Shown here piece after piece: positions 1 to 6,199 of a DNA stretch of 6,909 bases. The DNA lies in contig CASEDW010000183.1 of assembly GCA_949286775.1 (NCBI GenBank), forward strand, positions 1-6,909, in the 5' to 3' direction. The DNA comes from an uncultured Eubacteriales bacterium. Its GTDB lineage: Bacteria > Bacillota > Clostridia > Lachnospirales > Lachnospiraceae. The translations under genes were made by a program, and so were the position numbers. Every line of letters begins with the position of its first letter. Positions within the stretch are counted from its first letter, which is position 1. The notes under the pieces are model-generated. The model worked only from the letters and a program-made list of their open reading frames with translations. It made no database searches and was not told where the DNA came from.

Positions 1-186
1 CTCGGCGGAAATATCCGTGTAGGTCTTGAGGACAACGTATACATGTCAAGAGGAGTTCTTGCTTCTAACGTTAAACTTGTAGAAAGAGCTGTTAAAGCAG
101 TTGAATTATTCGGAAAGAAACCAGCTACTCCGGCAGAAGCACGTGAGATTCTTGGAATCAAACCACTTGTTAACCCTTACATCTAA
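1..186 (+). CDS. Beta-keto acid cleavage enzyme (BKACE/DUF849, Kce-like), C-terminal end only
   Basis: The reading frame is open from base 1 to a TAA stop and encodes the last 61 residues of a protein whose start lies left of the window. The stretch LGGNIRVGLEDNVYMSRG, followed by LASNVKLVERAV and a tail containing TPAEAREILGI, is the characteristic C-terminus of the BKACE family (DUF849), which includes 3-keto-5-aminohexanoate cleavage enzyme of lysine fermentation. Known members are zinc-dependent and convert a beta-keto acid plus acetyl-CoA into acetoacetate plus a new acyl-CoA. The substrate is set by residues in the missing part, so it cannot be read here. The dehydrogenase starts 38 bp downstream on the same strand, so the two genes probably share a transcript. 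Family assignment is firm; a Kce role in lysine degradation is not implied, because no other lysine-fermentation gene is visible. Confidence 0.9.
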   Translation, partial: LGGNIRVGLEDNVYMSRGVLASNVKLVERAVKAVELFGKKPATPAEAREILGIKPLVNPYI

Positions 187-224
187 ATATCTAAAATTTT
201 TTTCAGAAAAGAGGTAGATATCAA

Positions 225-998
225 ATGAAAACATTAAATTTATTTGACCTTACAGGAAAAAAAGCTCTTGTTGTCGGCGGACACGGCGGAATCGGACGTG
301 GAATCGCTGAAGCGTTTGCTGCATACGGCGCTGACGTTTCTATCGCTTCACGTAACATGGACAAACTTCTTGAAGCTAAAGAGTACATCAAAGAGAACTA
401 CGGTAAAGACATCACAGTTTACACTGTAGACGCTTCTAAAGAAGAGAGCATCAAAGCTCTTTACGATCAGATCATTGCTGACAAAGGCAGAATTGATATC
501 CTCTGCAACTCACAGGGACTTAACCTTAAGAACCACATCTGTGATACAAAATACGAAGATATGGAGCATATGTATGAAGTAAACGTTATCGGTATCGCAA
601 TGCTCATGAAATACTTCGGAAAACAGATGAAAGAGAACGGATACGGAAAGATCATCAACGTATCTTCAACACGTGGCGCTCGTGCATGCCTCGGCGGAAA
701 CGCTTCATACTGCGCTACAAAAGGCGCTCTTGACATGCTTACAAGAACAGCTGCATGTGACCTTGGACCGGAAGTAAGAGTTAACTGTATAGGACCTACA
801 AACACAGTTACACCTATGATGGAAGGACTTATCAAAGAGCATCCGGAAATTCTTCACCTTGGCGATGACAAACCGCTTCAGAGAATCGGTACTCCGGAAG
901 ACTGTATGGGACCTGCTGTATTCCTTGCATCAGCAGCATCTGACTTCGTAACAGGACAGATCGTATACGCTGACGGCGGTATGACAGCTATCGGATAA
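225..998 (+). CDS. Short-chain dehydrogenase/reductase (SDR), probably acting on a hydroxy acid
   Basis: A 257-residue protein, the usual length of a classical SDR. The Rossmann glycine motif is VGGHGGIG (17-24), with Val where most members have Thr. Arg43 in ASRN after the second strand suggests, without proving, NADP(H) use. NSQG (95-98) replaces the common NNAG. The catalytic set is intact: Asn120, Ser148, Tyr162 and Lys166 (YCATK). The C-terminal YADGGM motif is present; the usual PG turn reads IGPTNT (189-194). The ATG at 225 follows AGAGG at 210-214. It is preceded by the BKACE gene and followed, beyond a hairpin, by ptb-buk-thiolase. The inferred role is oxidation of a beta-hydroxy acid to the beta-keto acid that BKACE uses, but a reductive role or a sugar-acid substrate (gluconate 5-dehydrogenase-like) is equally compatible with the fold. 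Confidence 0.92.
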   Translation: MKTLNLFDLTGKKALVVGGHGGIGRGIAEAFAAYGADVSIASRNMDKLLEAKEYIKENYGKDITVYTVDASKEESIKALYDQIIADKGRIDILCNSQGLNLKNHICDTKYEDMEHMYEVNVIGIAMLMKYFGKQMKENGYGKIINVSSTRGARACLGGNASYCATKGALDMLTRTAACDLGPEVRVNCIGPTNTVTPMMEGLIKEHPEILHLGDDKPLQRIGTPEDCMGPAVFLASAASDFVTGQIVYADGGMTAIG

Positions 999-1020
999 TT
1001 AATTCTAAAAGAACATTGTT

Positions 1021-1064
1021 TACAAATACAGATGGACCGGAATCCGGTTCATCTGTATGTTGTA
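1021..1064 (+). other. Intergenic hairpin between the dehydrogenase gene and ptb
   Basis: The arms 1026-1040 and 1044-1058 pair over 15 bases with one G-U pair and a three-base AAT loop. After a single bulged G (1059), five more pairs join 1021-1025 to 1060-1064, giving about 20 pairs. It is not followed by a T tract (the next bases are TAATAAAG), so it is not a standard intrinsic terminator on the plus strand. It may be an mRNA processing or stability element separating the first two genes from ptb-buk-thiolase, or an operator. The structure is seen directly; the role is inferred. Confidence 0.75.
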
Positions 1065-1068
1065 TAAT
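1063..1068 (+). promoter_or_regulatory. Possible -10 box (TATAAT) for ptb
   Basis: A perfect TATAAT lies 42 bp before the ptb start, at the 3' foot of the hairpin. No good -35 sequence stands 16-18 bases upstream, and there is no extended -10 TGn. It may be an activator-dependent internal promoter, or chance in an AT-rich spacer. Confidence 0.3.
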
Positions 1069-1110
1069 AAAGAAAATAAAGAATAAAGTTTTAAGGAAAA
1101 GGGAAAAGAG

Positions 1111-2022
1111 ATGTTTAAAAGCCTTAGTGATTTTCTTCCATTTTGTAAAGAAAATGTCCCTCAGAAAACCCTTGGCGTAATCAAGGGAGAGGACGCTCAT
1201 ACGCTTGAAGCCGTAGTTAAAGCTCAGTCGGAGGGCGTTATCAAAGCAATTATCTCAGGAAATGAAGAGAAGATCGTTGAAACACTTAAATCTCTCGGCG
1301 CTGATCCTGCCGATTATGAGATCATCAATACAAATTCAGATGAAGAAGCTATCCAGAAAATGATCGATCTTGTTCATGAGGGTAAAGTTGATTTCCTCAT
1401 GAAGGGTCTTATCGAGACAAAAGATCTTATGAAGAAAATGGTAGCTAAAGAATCAGGCATGCGCGTTCCGGGAAAGATCATGTCAAAAGTAGATTTCAAT
1501 GAGCTTAAGGGATATCACAAACTCTATCTTCTTACAGACTCAGCGTTAAATACAAAACCTGATCTCGCCGGAAAGAAGAAAATTATCGACAACGCGCTTG
1601 ATGTTCTTCACGCTGTAGGCATCGAAGAGCCGAAAGTAGCTATTCTCGCTGCGTCAGAGACATTGAATCCAAAGCTTCAGGAAAGCGTGGACGCGGCTGA
1701 ACTCAAGAAAATGTGGGAAAACGGAGAGTTCTCAAAATGTATCATCGAAGGACCTATCTCCATTGACCTCGCTATCGATCCTGAGTCAGTTAAGATCAAA
1801 AATTATCAGAGCCCTGTAGGAGGCGACGCTGATATGCTCGTATGCCCTGATCTCGTATCCGGAAACCTCATGGGTAAAGGAATGCTTCTTGCGGGAACAA
1901 AAGCAGCAGGAATCATCGTAGGAGCGAAAGTTCCAATCGTTCTTATGTCAAGATCGGCAGCCGTTATCGAAAAATTCAATTCAATTTTATTTGGCGCAAT
2001 GACAGCTAAGAAGGGAGAATAA
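1111..2022 (+). CDS. ptb: Phosphate butyryltransferase (phosphate acyltransferase)
   Basis: A 303-residue protein spanning the PTA/PTB domain, matching the roughly 300-residue length of clostridial Ptb rather than longer Pta proteins. Family landmarks are FLMKGLIETKDL (96-107), LTDSALN (141-147), EGPISIDLA (213-221), the phosphate/CoA-site motif PDLVSGN (246-252) and VPIVLMSRS (274-282). The enzyme exchanges CoA of an acyl-CoA for phosphate, giving an acyl phosphate in the cytoplasm. The kinase encoded 2 bp downstream would then make ATP and the free acid. The ATG at 1111 has a purine-rich leader (GGGA at 1101-1104). The family covers butyryl and other short or branched acyl groups. The adjacent kinase is divergent in substrate-side loops, so the acyl group could be something other than butyryl. 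Confidence 0.93.
   Translation: MFKSLSDFLPFCKENVPQKTLGVIKGEDAHTLEAVVKAQSEGVIKAIISGNEEKIVETLKSLGADPADYEIINTNSDEEAIQKMIDLVHEGKVDFLMKGLIETKDLMKKMVAKESGMRVPGKIMSKVDFNELKGYHKLYLLTDSALNTKPDLAGKKKIIDNALDVLHAVGIEEPKVAILAASETLNPKLQESVDAAELKKMWENGEFSKCIIEGPISIDLAIDPESVKIKNYQSPVGGDADMLVCPDLVSGNLMGKGMLLAGTKAAGIIVGAKVPIVLMSRSAAVIEKFNSILFGAMTAKKGE
2011..2019 (+). promoter_or_regulatory. Ribosome binding site deciding the GTG start of buk
   Basis: The AAGGGAGAA at the very end of ptb lies about 8 bases before GTG at 2025 and is the only good Shine-Dalgarno sequence nearby. The start is only two bases after the ptb stop, which points to translational coupling of the transferase and the kinase. Confidence 0.7.
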
Positions 2023-2024
2023 CA

Positions 2025-3110
2025 GTGGCAGATATTAATCTTCTTGTAATTAACCCGGGTTCAACATCCACAAAGATTTCCATATTCGAAAACGGAAAGG
2101 AAATCGAGAGAAAAAATCTTACGCATTCAGCTGAAGAAGTAGGAAAATATCCTATAGCTACAGATCAGTCGGCATTCAGACAGGCTGAAGTAGAAAAATT
2201 CCTTGCTGAAACAGGTTATGACACATCAAAATTAACAGCCATCGCATGCAGAGGCGGTTCGCTTCCTCCATGTCATATGGGCGCTTACGTGGTAAACGAT
2301 GAGATGATCGACGTTCTCTGCCACAGACCTTCAGGACAGCATGCTTCAAGCTGTGCCGCTGTTATCGGATATAACATGGCTAAAAAGCTTGGCATTAAAG
2401 CTTATATCTACGACGGAAACTGCGCTGACGAGATGGATCCTAAAGCAAGAATTTCAGGACATCCCCTCGTTGAAAAATGGAGCATGGGACATTTCCTCAA
2501 TACAAAAGCGGTAGGACGTAAATATGCTGAAAAGATCGGCAAAAAATACGAGGATCTCAATCTTATCATCGTTCATACAGGCGGCGGAATCTCCATCGGA
2601 CTTCATAAAAAAGGCGTTATCGTAGACGTTGCTTCTGATGAAGACGGAGCGATGTCACCTGAGCGTTCGGGCGGACTTCCTTCAGTAGGCTGGGCGAGAG
2701 TATGCGCTTCAGGAAAATATACTGAAGAAGAGCTCTGCGCTATGGTACGCGGCAAAGGCGGCCTTACAGCATATCTTGGAACAAATGACGTTCGTGAAGT
2801 TGAGAAACGCATAAACGACGGCGACGAATACGCTAAACTTATCTATGACGCTATGGTTTACAAAGTAGCTAAATGGGTAGGAGCTATGGCGGCTGCGGCA
2901 GCTGAAAAAATCGACGCTATCATTATTACAGGCGGTATCGCTCATTCACAGATGTTTACATCAAACGTTATCAAACATGTAGAATTTATCGCTCCGGTAG
3001 ATATTATTCCGGGCGAATTTGAGATGGAAGCTCTTGCAGCTGGTATTACAAGAGTACTTAAAGGCGAGGAAATCGCAAGAGAATACAGAGAGGACGAAAA
3101 AATCAGATGA
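2025..3110 (+). CDS. buk: Butyrate kinase family acyl kinase
   Basis: A 361-residue protein of the acetate/butyrate kinase (ASKHA) superfamily, normal length for Buk. It catalyses acyl phosphate + ADP to acid + ATP. Seen motifs: the N-terminal phosphate loop NPGSTSTK (10-17), HTGGGISIGLHKKG (184-197), MSPERSGGLP (210-219), TGGIAHS (302-308), and the C-terminal PGEFEMEALAAG (329-340). The start codon is GTG; the leader and frame support it over later ATGs. Some loops that are strongly conserved in typical butyrate kinases differ here: DGNCADEM (130-137) stands where DPVxVDEM is usual, HFLN (156-159) where HALN is usual, and HTGGG where HLGGG is usual. The family comparison is from memory. The gene forms a coupled pair with ptb and overlaps the thiolase gene by four bases. 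Butyrate is the default substrate, but another acid is plausible. Confidence 0.92.
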   Translation: MADINLLVINPGSTSTKISIFENGKEIERKNLTHSAEEVGKYPIATDQSAFRQAEVEKFLAETGYDTSKLTAIACRGGSLPPCHMGAYVVNDEMIDVLCHRPSGQHASSCAAVIGYNMAKKLGIKAYIYDGNCADEMDPKARISGHPLVEKWSMGHFLNTKAVGRKYAEKIGKKYEDLNLIIVHTGGGISIGLHKKGVIVDVASDEDGAMSPERSGGLPSVGWARVCASGKYTEEELCAMVRGKGGLTAYLGTNDVREVEKRINDGDEYAKLIYDAMVYKVAKWVGAMAAAAAEKIDAIIITGGIAHSQMFTSNVIKHVEFIAPVDIIPGEFEMEALAAGITRVLKGEEIAREYREDEKIR

Positions 3111-4279
3111 AAGAAGCAGTAATTATTTCAGCAGTTAGAACTCCTGTCGGCAGATGCCGCGGCGTGCTTGCAAGCGTAAGCGCGGGCGACCTCGGAGCCA
3201 TTGCTATCAAAGAAGCTGTTAAAAGAGCGGACGTTAAACCGGAAGATATCGAAGATGTAATCTTCGGTAACCTTGCGAACGCGGCATTTACAAATATCGC
3301 GAGATACTGCTCTATCAAAGCGGGACTTGGAATCGAAGTTCCGGCATTCACAATCGACAGACAGTGTTCATCAGGACTTAACGCTATAGCTCTTGCAGCT
3401 ATGATGATCGAATCAGGCCATGGCGAGTGTTTCGTCGCAGGCGGCGTTGAGACAGACTCTACAAGACCTTATTTCCTGGAGAAACCTACGCAGGCTTATC
3501 AGGTTGCGGCTCCAAAATTCCTCGCTCCTGCCACAGGACCTGAAGGATATAACTTCCCGATGGGTATCACAGCGGAAAATATCTGCGACAGATGGGGATT
3601 TACAAGAGAGCAGTGCGACGCATTTGCTGTAGAAAGCCACAGAAAAGCAGCTAAAGCATGGGCTGAAGGAAAGTTTGATTCACAGATCGTTCCTGTAGAA
3701 GTTGTTGACAGAAAAGGAAACGTTACTGTAGTTAATAAAGATGAGTGCTTCAGACCTGAGTGCTCAATGGAAACTCTTGCAAAGCTTAAACCGGCGTTCA
3801 TCAAAGACGGACGTATTACAGCCGGAACAAGCTCACCTATGAGCGACGGAAGCGGCGCCGTAGTAGTTATGGAAAAAGAAAGAGCCCTCAGAGAAGGCAA
3901 AAAGATCTGGGCTTATGTAAGAGATTTTGCCGTTACAGGTGTAGATCCTTCGATCATGGGTATCGGACCTGTAAGCGCTATCAGAAAACTTCTTAAGAAG
4001 ACAAACCTTACATTAGACGATATCGATCTTATCGAGCTTAACGAGGCTTTTGCTTCACAGTCTCTTGCATGTGTTCAGGAACTTGGACTTGATATGAACA
4101 AGGTTAACGTAAACGGTGGAGCTCTCGCCCTCGGACATCCGCTCGCGGGAACAGGAGCGATCCTTACTACAAAACTTGTTTACGAGATGGAAGCAAGAAA
4201 ATCAAGATACGGAATCGTAGCATTCTGTATGGCAGGCGGACAGGGCGCTGCAGCTCTTTTTGAAAGACCGCAGGACTAA
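3107..4279 (+). CDS. Thiolase (acetyl-CoA acetyltransferase family)
   Basis: A 390-residue thiolase of usual length. The nucleophile Cys87 lies in DRQCSSGLNA, and NEAF (312-315), His344 (GHPLAG) and Cys374 (FCMAGGQG) complete the active site, so it should be catalytically competent. The reaction is 3-oxoacyl-CoA + CoA to acetyl-CoA + shortened acyl-CoA, or the reverse condensation. Two loops are unusual: GGVETDSTRP (112-121) replaces the common GGxExMSxxP, and GHPLAGTGA (343-351) replaces GHPxGxSGA. These could reflect a substrate other than acetoacetyl-CoA. The ATG overlaps the buk stop (ATGA at 3107-3110), and AGAGAGGA lies about 12 bases upstream, so translation is likely coupled. In context it may recycle acetoacetyl-CoA, formed from the acetoacetate that BKACE releases, to acetyl-CoA; this needs a CoA-transferase or ligase that is not in the window. 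Confidence 0.93.
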   Translation: MKEAVIISAVRTPVGRCRGVLASVSAGDLGAIAIKEAVKRADVKPEDIEDVIFGNLANAAFTNIARYCSIKAGLGIEVPAFTIDRQCSSGLNAIALAAMMIESGHGECFVAGGVETDSTRPYFLEKPTQAYQVAAPKFLAPATGPEGYNFPMGITAENICDRWGFTREQCDAFAVESHRKAAKAWAEGKFDSQIVPVEVVDRKGNVTVVNKDECFRPECSMETLAKLKPAFIKDGRITAGTSSPMSDGSGAVVVMEKERALREGKKIWAYVRDFAVTGVDPSIMGIGPVSAIRKLLKKTNLTLDDIDLIELNEAFASQSLACVQELGLDMNKVNVNGGALALGHPLAGTGAILTTKLVYEMEARKSRYGIVAFCMAGGQGAAALFERPQD

Positions 4280-4291
4280 TCCGCAGTATCA

Positions 4292-4317
4292 TGAGGTCAA
4301 AAGACATTTTGACCTCA
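4292..4317 (+). other. Perfect 11-bp inverted repeat between thiolase and cupin genes
   Basis: TGAGGTCAAAA and its exact reverse complement are separated by the four-base loop GACA. No T run follows on either strand beyond the stem itself. It sits 12 bases after the thiolase stop and 35 before the cupin start. It could form an RNA hairpin that protects or processes the mRNA and lowers cupin expression relative to the upstream genes, or it could be a 26-bp operator for a dimeric regulator. Confidence 0.8.
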
Positions 4318-4352
4318 ACTGAATTAAGAAATAAAAAAGGAGATATACAGTT

Positions 4353-4697
4353 ATGAGAATCAATCCACTTGAGAATGTAACAGAGTATAAACCGGCAGGT
4401 CACTATGACATGAGATGCTACAGACTTCAGGGCAAAGGAGACGAAGGCGAGTGCGTAGACTTCACACTCGGACTTTCATACTTCCTTCCGGGAGCATATA
4501 CAGATTACAATGCAGCAGGAGTTGAACTTACATACTGTGTAACAGAAGGCGAGCTTACACTCAGAACAGAGGAAGGCGTTCGCAAGATGCACAAATATGA
4601 CACAGTTCACTTCAACATCGGAGATCTCCGCTCAATGACAAACGAGTCAAAAGAGCCGGCTGCTATGCTTGTTATTGCAGGAAATCCAAAAGGCTGA
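4353..4697 (+). CDS. Small single-domain cupin, metal ligands apparently lost
   Basis: A 114-residue protein with the pattern of a single cupin barrel: a glycine turn at PGAY (46-49), the strand pair YCVTEGELTL (61-70), then KYDTVHFNIG (81-90) and a closing strand AAMLVIAG (103-110). In cupin motif 1 the HxH ligands are absent (the stretch is DYNAAGVE, 51-58; Glu58 remains), and in motif 2 the metal His appears to be Arg93, before SMTN. It therefore probably does not bind metal as typical cupins do. The start has a near-perfect AAGGAGATATA leader (AGGAG at 4338-4342, 10 bases before ATG). It is the last gene of the cluster, ahead of a strong terminator. Possible roles are a metal-free isomerase or lactonase-like step, or binding of a pathway intermediate. 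No specific function can be assigned. Confidence 0.8.
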   Translation: MRINPLENVTEYKPAGHYDMRCYRLQGKGDEGECVDFTLGLSYFLPGAYTDYNAAGVELTYCVTEGELTLRTEEGVRKMHKYDTVHFNIGDLRSMTNESKEPAAMLVIAGNPKG

Positions 4698-4731
4698 TAT
4701 AATAAAAAGGATTATTCGTTTCATACTTAAG

Positions 4732-4776
4732 AACACCCGAAGGGCTGATGATTTTACAGTCCTTCGGGTGTTTTTT
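4732..4776 (+). terminator. Strong intrinsic terminator, probably shared by convergent genes
   Basis: Arms 4732-4747 and 4757-4772 pair over 16 bases (one G-U pair) around a nine-base loop, with a GC-rich centre, and run straight into TTTTTT (4771-4776). It lies 34 bp after the cupin stop and ends the catabolic cluster. It is also about 32 bp past the stop of the minus-strand cation transporter; read on that strand the T tract is poor (CTTAAG), so it should work less well in that direction. Confidence 0.92.
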
Positions 4777-4808
4777 AAACAAAAATGTTTTATTTATTGT
4801 GATATATT

Positions 4809-5984
4809 TCAGATTCCGGTGAAACTGTGTTCAGATGTTATAACGCACATCCATTTTCTGTTGTGCTCTGAGGCGATCTCTGAAAGGTATGATTTTATCT
4901 CTTTTGTCTTTGAGTCAAGCTCGCGGGGAACAGTGAGATCAAATACGATGTTCGTATGCGTTGTCCCTGGTACTATACGAAGATCGTGTATACTAAGTCT
5001 TTCGTCATATGCTTTTGCCGCGTCAGACAGGATTTTTTTCGCTTTTTCTGTTTCGGCGTCGCCGACTACAACAGGGTCGTAATGTATTACTACATGCAGA
5101 CCGTCCTCTTTTAGAAAACGTCTTTCTATCCTGTCGATTATATCATGGCTTTCAAGGACGTCAGCATCGGCGGATATTTCCACATGGAGACTTGCGAACT
5201 GACGGCCCGGACCGTAGTCGTGAACTATCAGATCGTGTATGCCGAGTATCTGGGGATAGCTCTTTATCACAGAGCTGATATGTTTTACGAGTTCGGGATC
5301 AGGCATCTGTCCGAGTATCGGAGCGATAGAATCCTGTATAAGTCCCCAGCCGTTCCAGAGAATGAATACCGCAACGAAAAGTCCCATCCAGCCGTCGAGA
5401 TGCCATCCGAACTTCATCTGAAGAAGGGTGGATACAAATACTGCCGCAGTGCTGATAACGTCGTTTCGGCTGTCGGAAGCGGTTGCTTCAAGAGTTTTTG
5501 AAGAAATCGCCTTTCCGAGCCGGTGATTGAAAGATGCCATCCACAGTTTGACGACTATGGAAACTGCCAGGATTATAAGAGGAAGAAAATCTTCGCTTAT
5601 ATCTGACGGATTTATAATTTTTTCAATACTCGAGCGTACCATGCCGGCGCCTATGATAAGGATGATGACGCTTACGGCAAGACTGGAAAGATACTCTGAT
5701 CTTCCGTGGCCGTAAGGGTGCTCGTCGTCAGCAGGTTTTGACGCGATTCGAAAGCCTAAAAGCGTTATGATGCTGGAGGAAGCGTCCGACAGGTTGTTTA
5801 TAGCATCTGCTGATATAGCTACGCTGCCTGAGATGATTCCCGAGAAAAATTTAAAAGCGCACAAAAGTACGTTGCAGAGTATTCCGACTATGCCGGCGAA
5901 GACTCCGCATTTAGTACGGATAGCCGGGGTGTCGGCCTTTTCGGGATACCCTTTAATAAAATGCCTGAGTAGAAAATCTGTCAT
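4809..5984 (-). CDS. Cation diffusion facilitator (CDF) transporter, probably manganese type, with duplicated C-terminal domain
   Basis: A 391-residue CDF protein. Six membrane segments are visible: about 27-50, 55-80, 98-118, 133-152, 162-190 and 196-215. The segment-2 metal motif is ADAINNLSDA (59-68). HPYGHGR (89-95), a CDF hallmark, follows it. Segment 5 carries Asp171 and Asp175 (DSRND). Zinc/iron members usually have His at the first of these positions, whereas Asp-x-x-x-Asp with an Asn in segment 2 is the pattern of Mn2+ exporters such as MntE/MneP. Transport would be metal efflux by proton antiport at the cytoplasmic membrane. The cytoplasmic part (about 225-391) is twice the usual size and looks like two tandem dimerisation domains. 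The ATG at 5984 follows AAAGGAG with 6-7 bases spacing. Metal preference is inferred from motifs only. Confidence 0.93.
   Translation of the reverse strand: MTDFLLRHFIKGYPEKADTPAIRTKCGVFAGIVGILCNVLLCAFKFFSGIISGSVAISADAINNLSDASSSIITLLGFRIASKPADDEHPYGHGRSEYLSSLAVSVIILIIGAGMVRSSIEKIINPSDISEDFLPLIILAVSIVVKLWMASFNHRLGKAISSKTLEATASDSRNDVISTAAVFVSTLLQMKFGWHLDGWMGLFVAVFILWNGWGLIQDSIAPILGQMPDPELVKHISSVIKSYPQILGIHDLIVHDYGPGRQFASLHVEISADADVLESHDIIDRIERRFLKEDGLHVVIHYDPVVVGDAETEKAKKILSDAAKAYDERLSIHDLRIVPGTTHTNIVFDLTVPRELDSKTKEIKSYLSEIASEHNRKWMCVITSEHSFTGI
4812..5309 (-). repeat. Tandem copies of the CDF cytoplasmic domain within the transporter gene
   Basis: Residues about 226-307 and 308-391 appear to be two copies of the same ferredoxin-like fold domain. 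GIHDL (248-252) and SIHDL (331-335) align, each followed by a loop rich in Gly/Pro and an alternating hydrophobic strand (FASLHVEIS; IVFDLTVP), a charged helix, and a last strand (LHVVIHYDP; KWMCVITSE). Sequence identity is low, so the duplication is old and is visible at protein level only. Confidence 0.65.
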
Positions 5985-6019
5985 AATAATCTCCTTTGCG
6001 GGCGTCGTATATGTGATGT

Positions 6020-6080
6020 TGCCGGTTGTATAAAAAGCGTTACGGCGCTCCGCTTTCGCGAAAATATTTTATCACCGGCA
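6020..6080. promoter_or_regulatory. Dyad-rich control region of the CDF gene
   Basis: The palindrome TTTCGCGAAA (6054-6063) covers the predicted transcription start. Around it, TGCCGGT (6020-6026) with ATAAAA (6030-6035) mirrors TTTTAT (6067-6072) with ACCGGCA (6074-6080). In the minus-strand leader, AAAGCG (6056-6051) can pair with CGCTTT (6039-6034), followed by more T's, a weak attenuator-like shape. An operator for a metal-responsive repressor or an RNA switch is possible; no known consensus was recognised. Confidence 0.4.
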
Positions 6081-6094
6081 TAAATCAAATGCAA
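6066..6094 (-). promoter_or_regulatory. Candidate promoter of the CDF transporter gene
   Basis: On the minus strand, TTGCAT (6094-6089) and TAAAAT (6071-6066) are separated by 17 bases, and TGA just before the -10 gives an extended -10 (TGnTAAAAT). The expected start near 6059 leaves a leader of about 75 bases before ATG 5984. Confidence 0.5.
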
Positions 6095-6133
6095 CGGATT
6101 GAAATATTTATTTGTATTTTCGTATCAGTTATT

Positions 6134-6139
6134 TATAAT
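6134..6139 (+). promoter_or_regulatory. Candidate -10 box of the ClC gene
   Basis: A perfect TATAAT stands 72 bp before the ClC start. The best -35 candidate with a 16-base spacer (TTGTAT, 6112-6117) is weak. A transcript starting near 6146 would have a leader of about 65 bases. Confidence 0.45.
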
Positions 6140-6199
6140 GATACCAGGGTCAAAAGGTCGAAGCCCGCATGAGAAAAAAATGCCGCGTAAAGCAGCGTC

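Noticed and set aside
1..186. Assignment of the first gene to lysine fermentation (kce)
   Set aside because: Only the family-wide C-terminus is visible and no other lysine-pathway gene is present, so only the broader BKACE family is called.
1021..1064. Intrinsic terminator after the dehydrogenase gene
   Set aside because: The hairpin is strong, but no T run follows it on the plus strand, so it was listed as an unassigned hairpin instead.
988..1200. Minus-strand open frame of 70 codons over the dehydrogenase-ptb spacer
   Set aside because: It covers the hairpin and the start of ptb, has no recognisable domain and no good ribosome binding site; a chance frame.
4669..5082. Plus-strand open frame of 137 codons across the cupin end and terminator
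   Set aside because: It reads through a strong terminator hairpin and the antisense of the CDF gene; its composition looks like antisense of a real gene.
6099..6139. TTGAAA (6099-6104) as -35 box for the ClC gene
   Set aside because: It is 29 bases from the TATAAT, far beyond a usable spacer.
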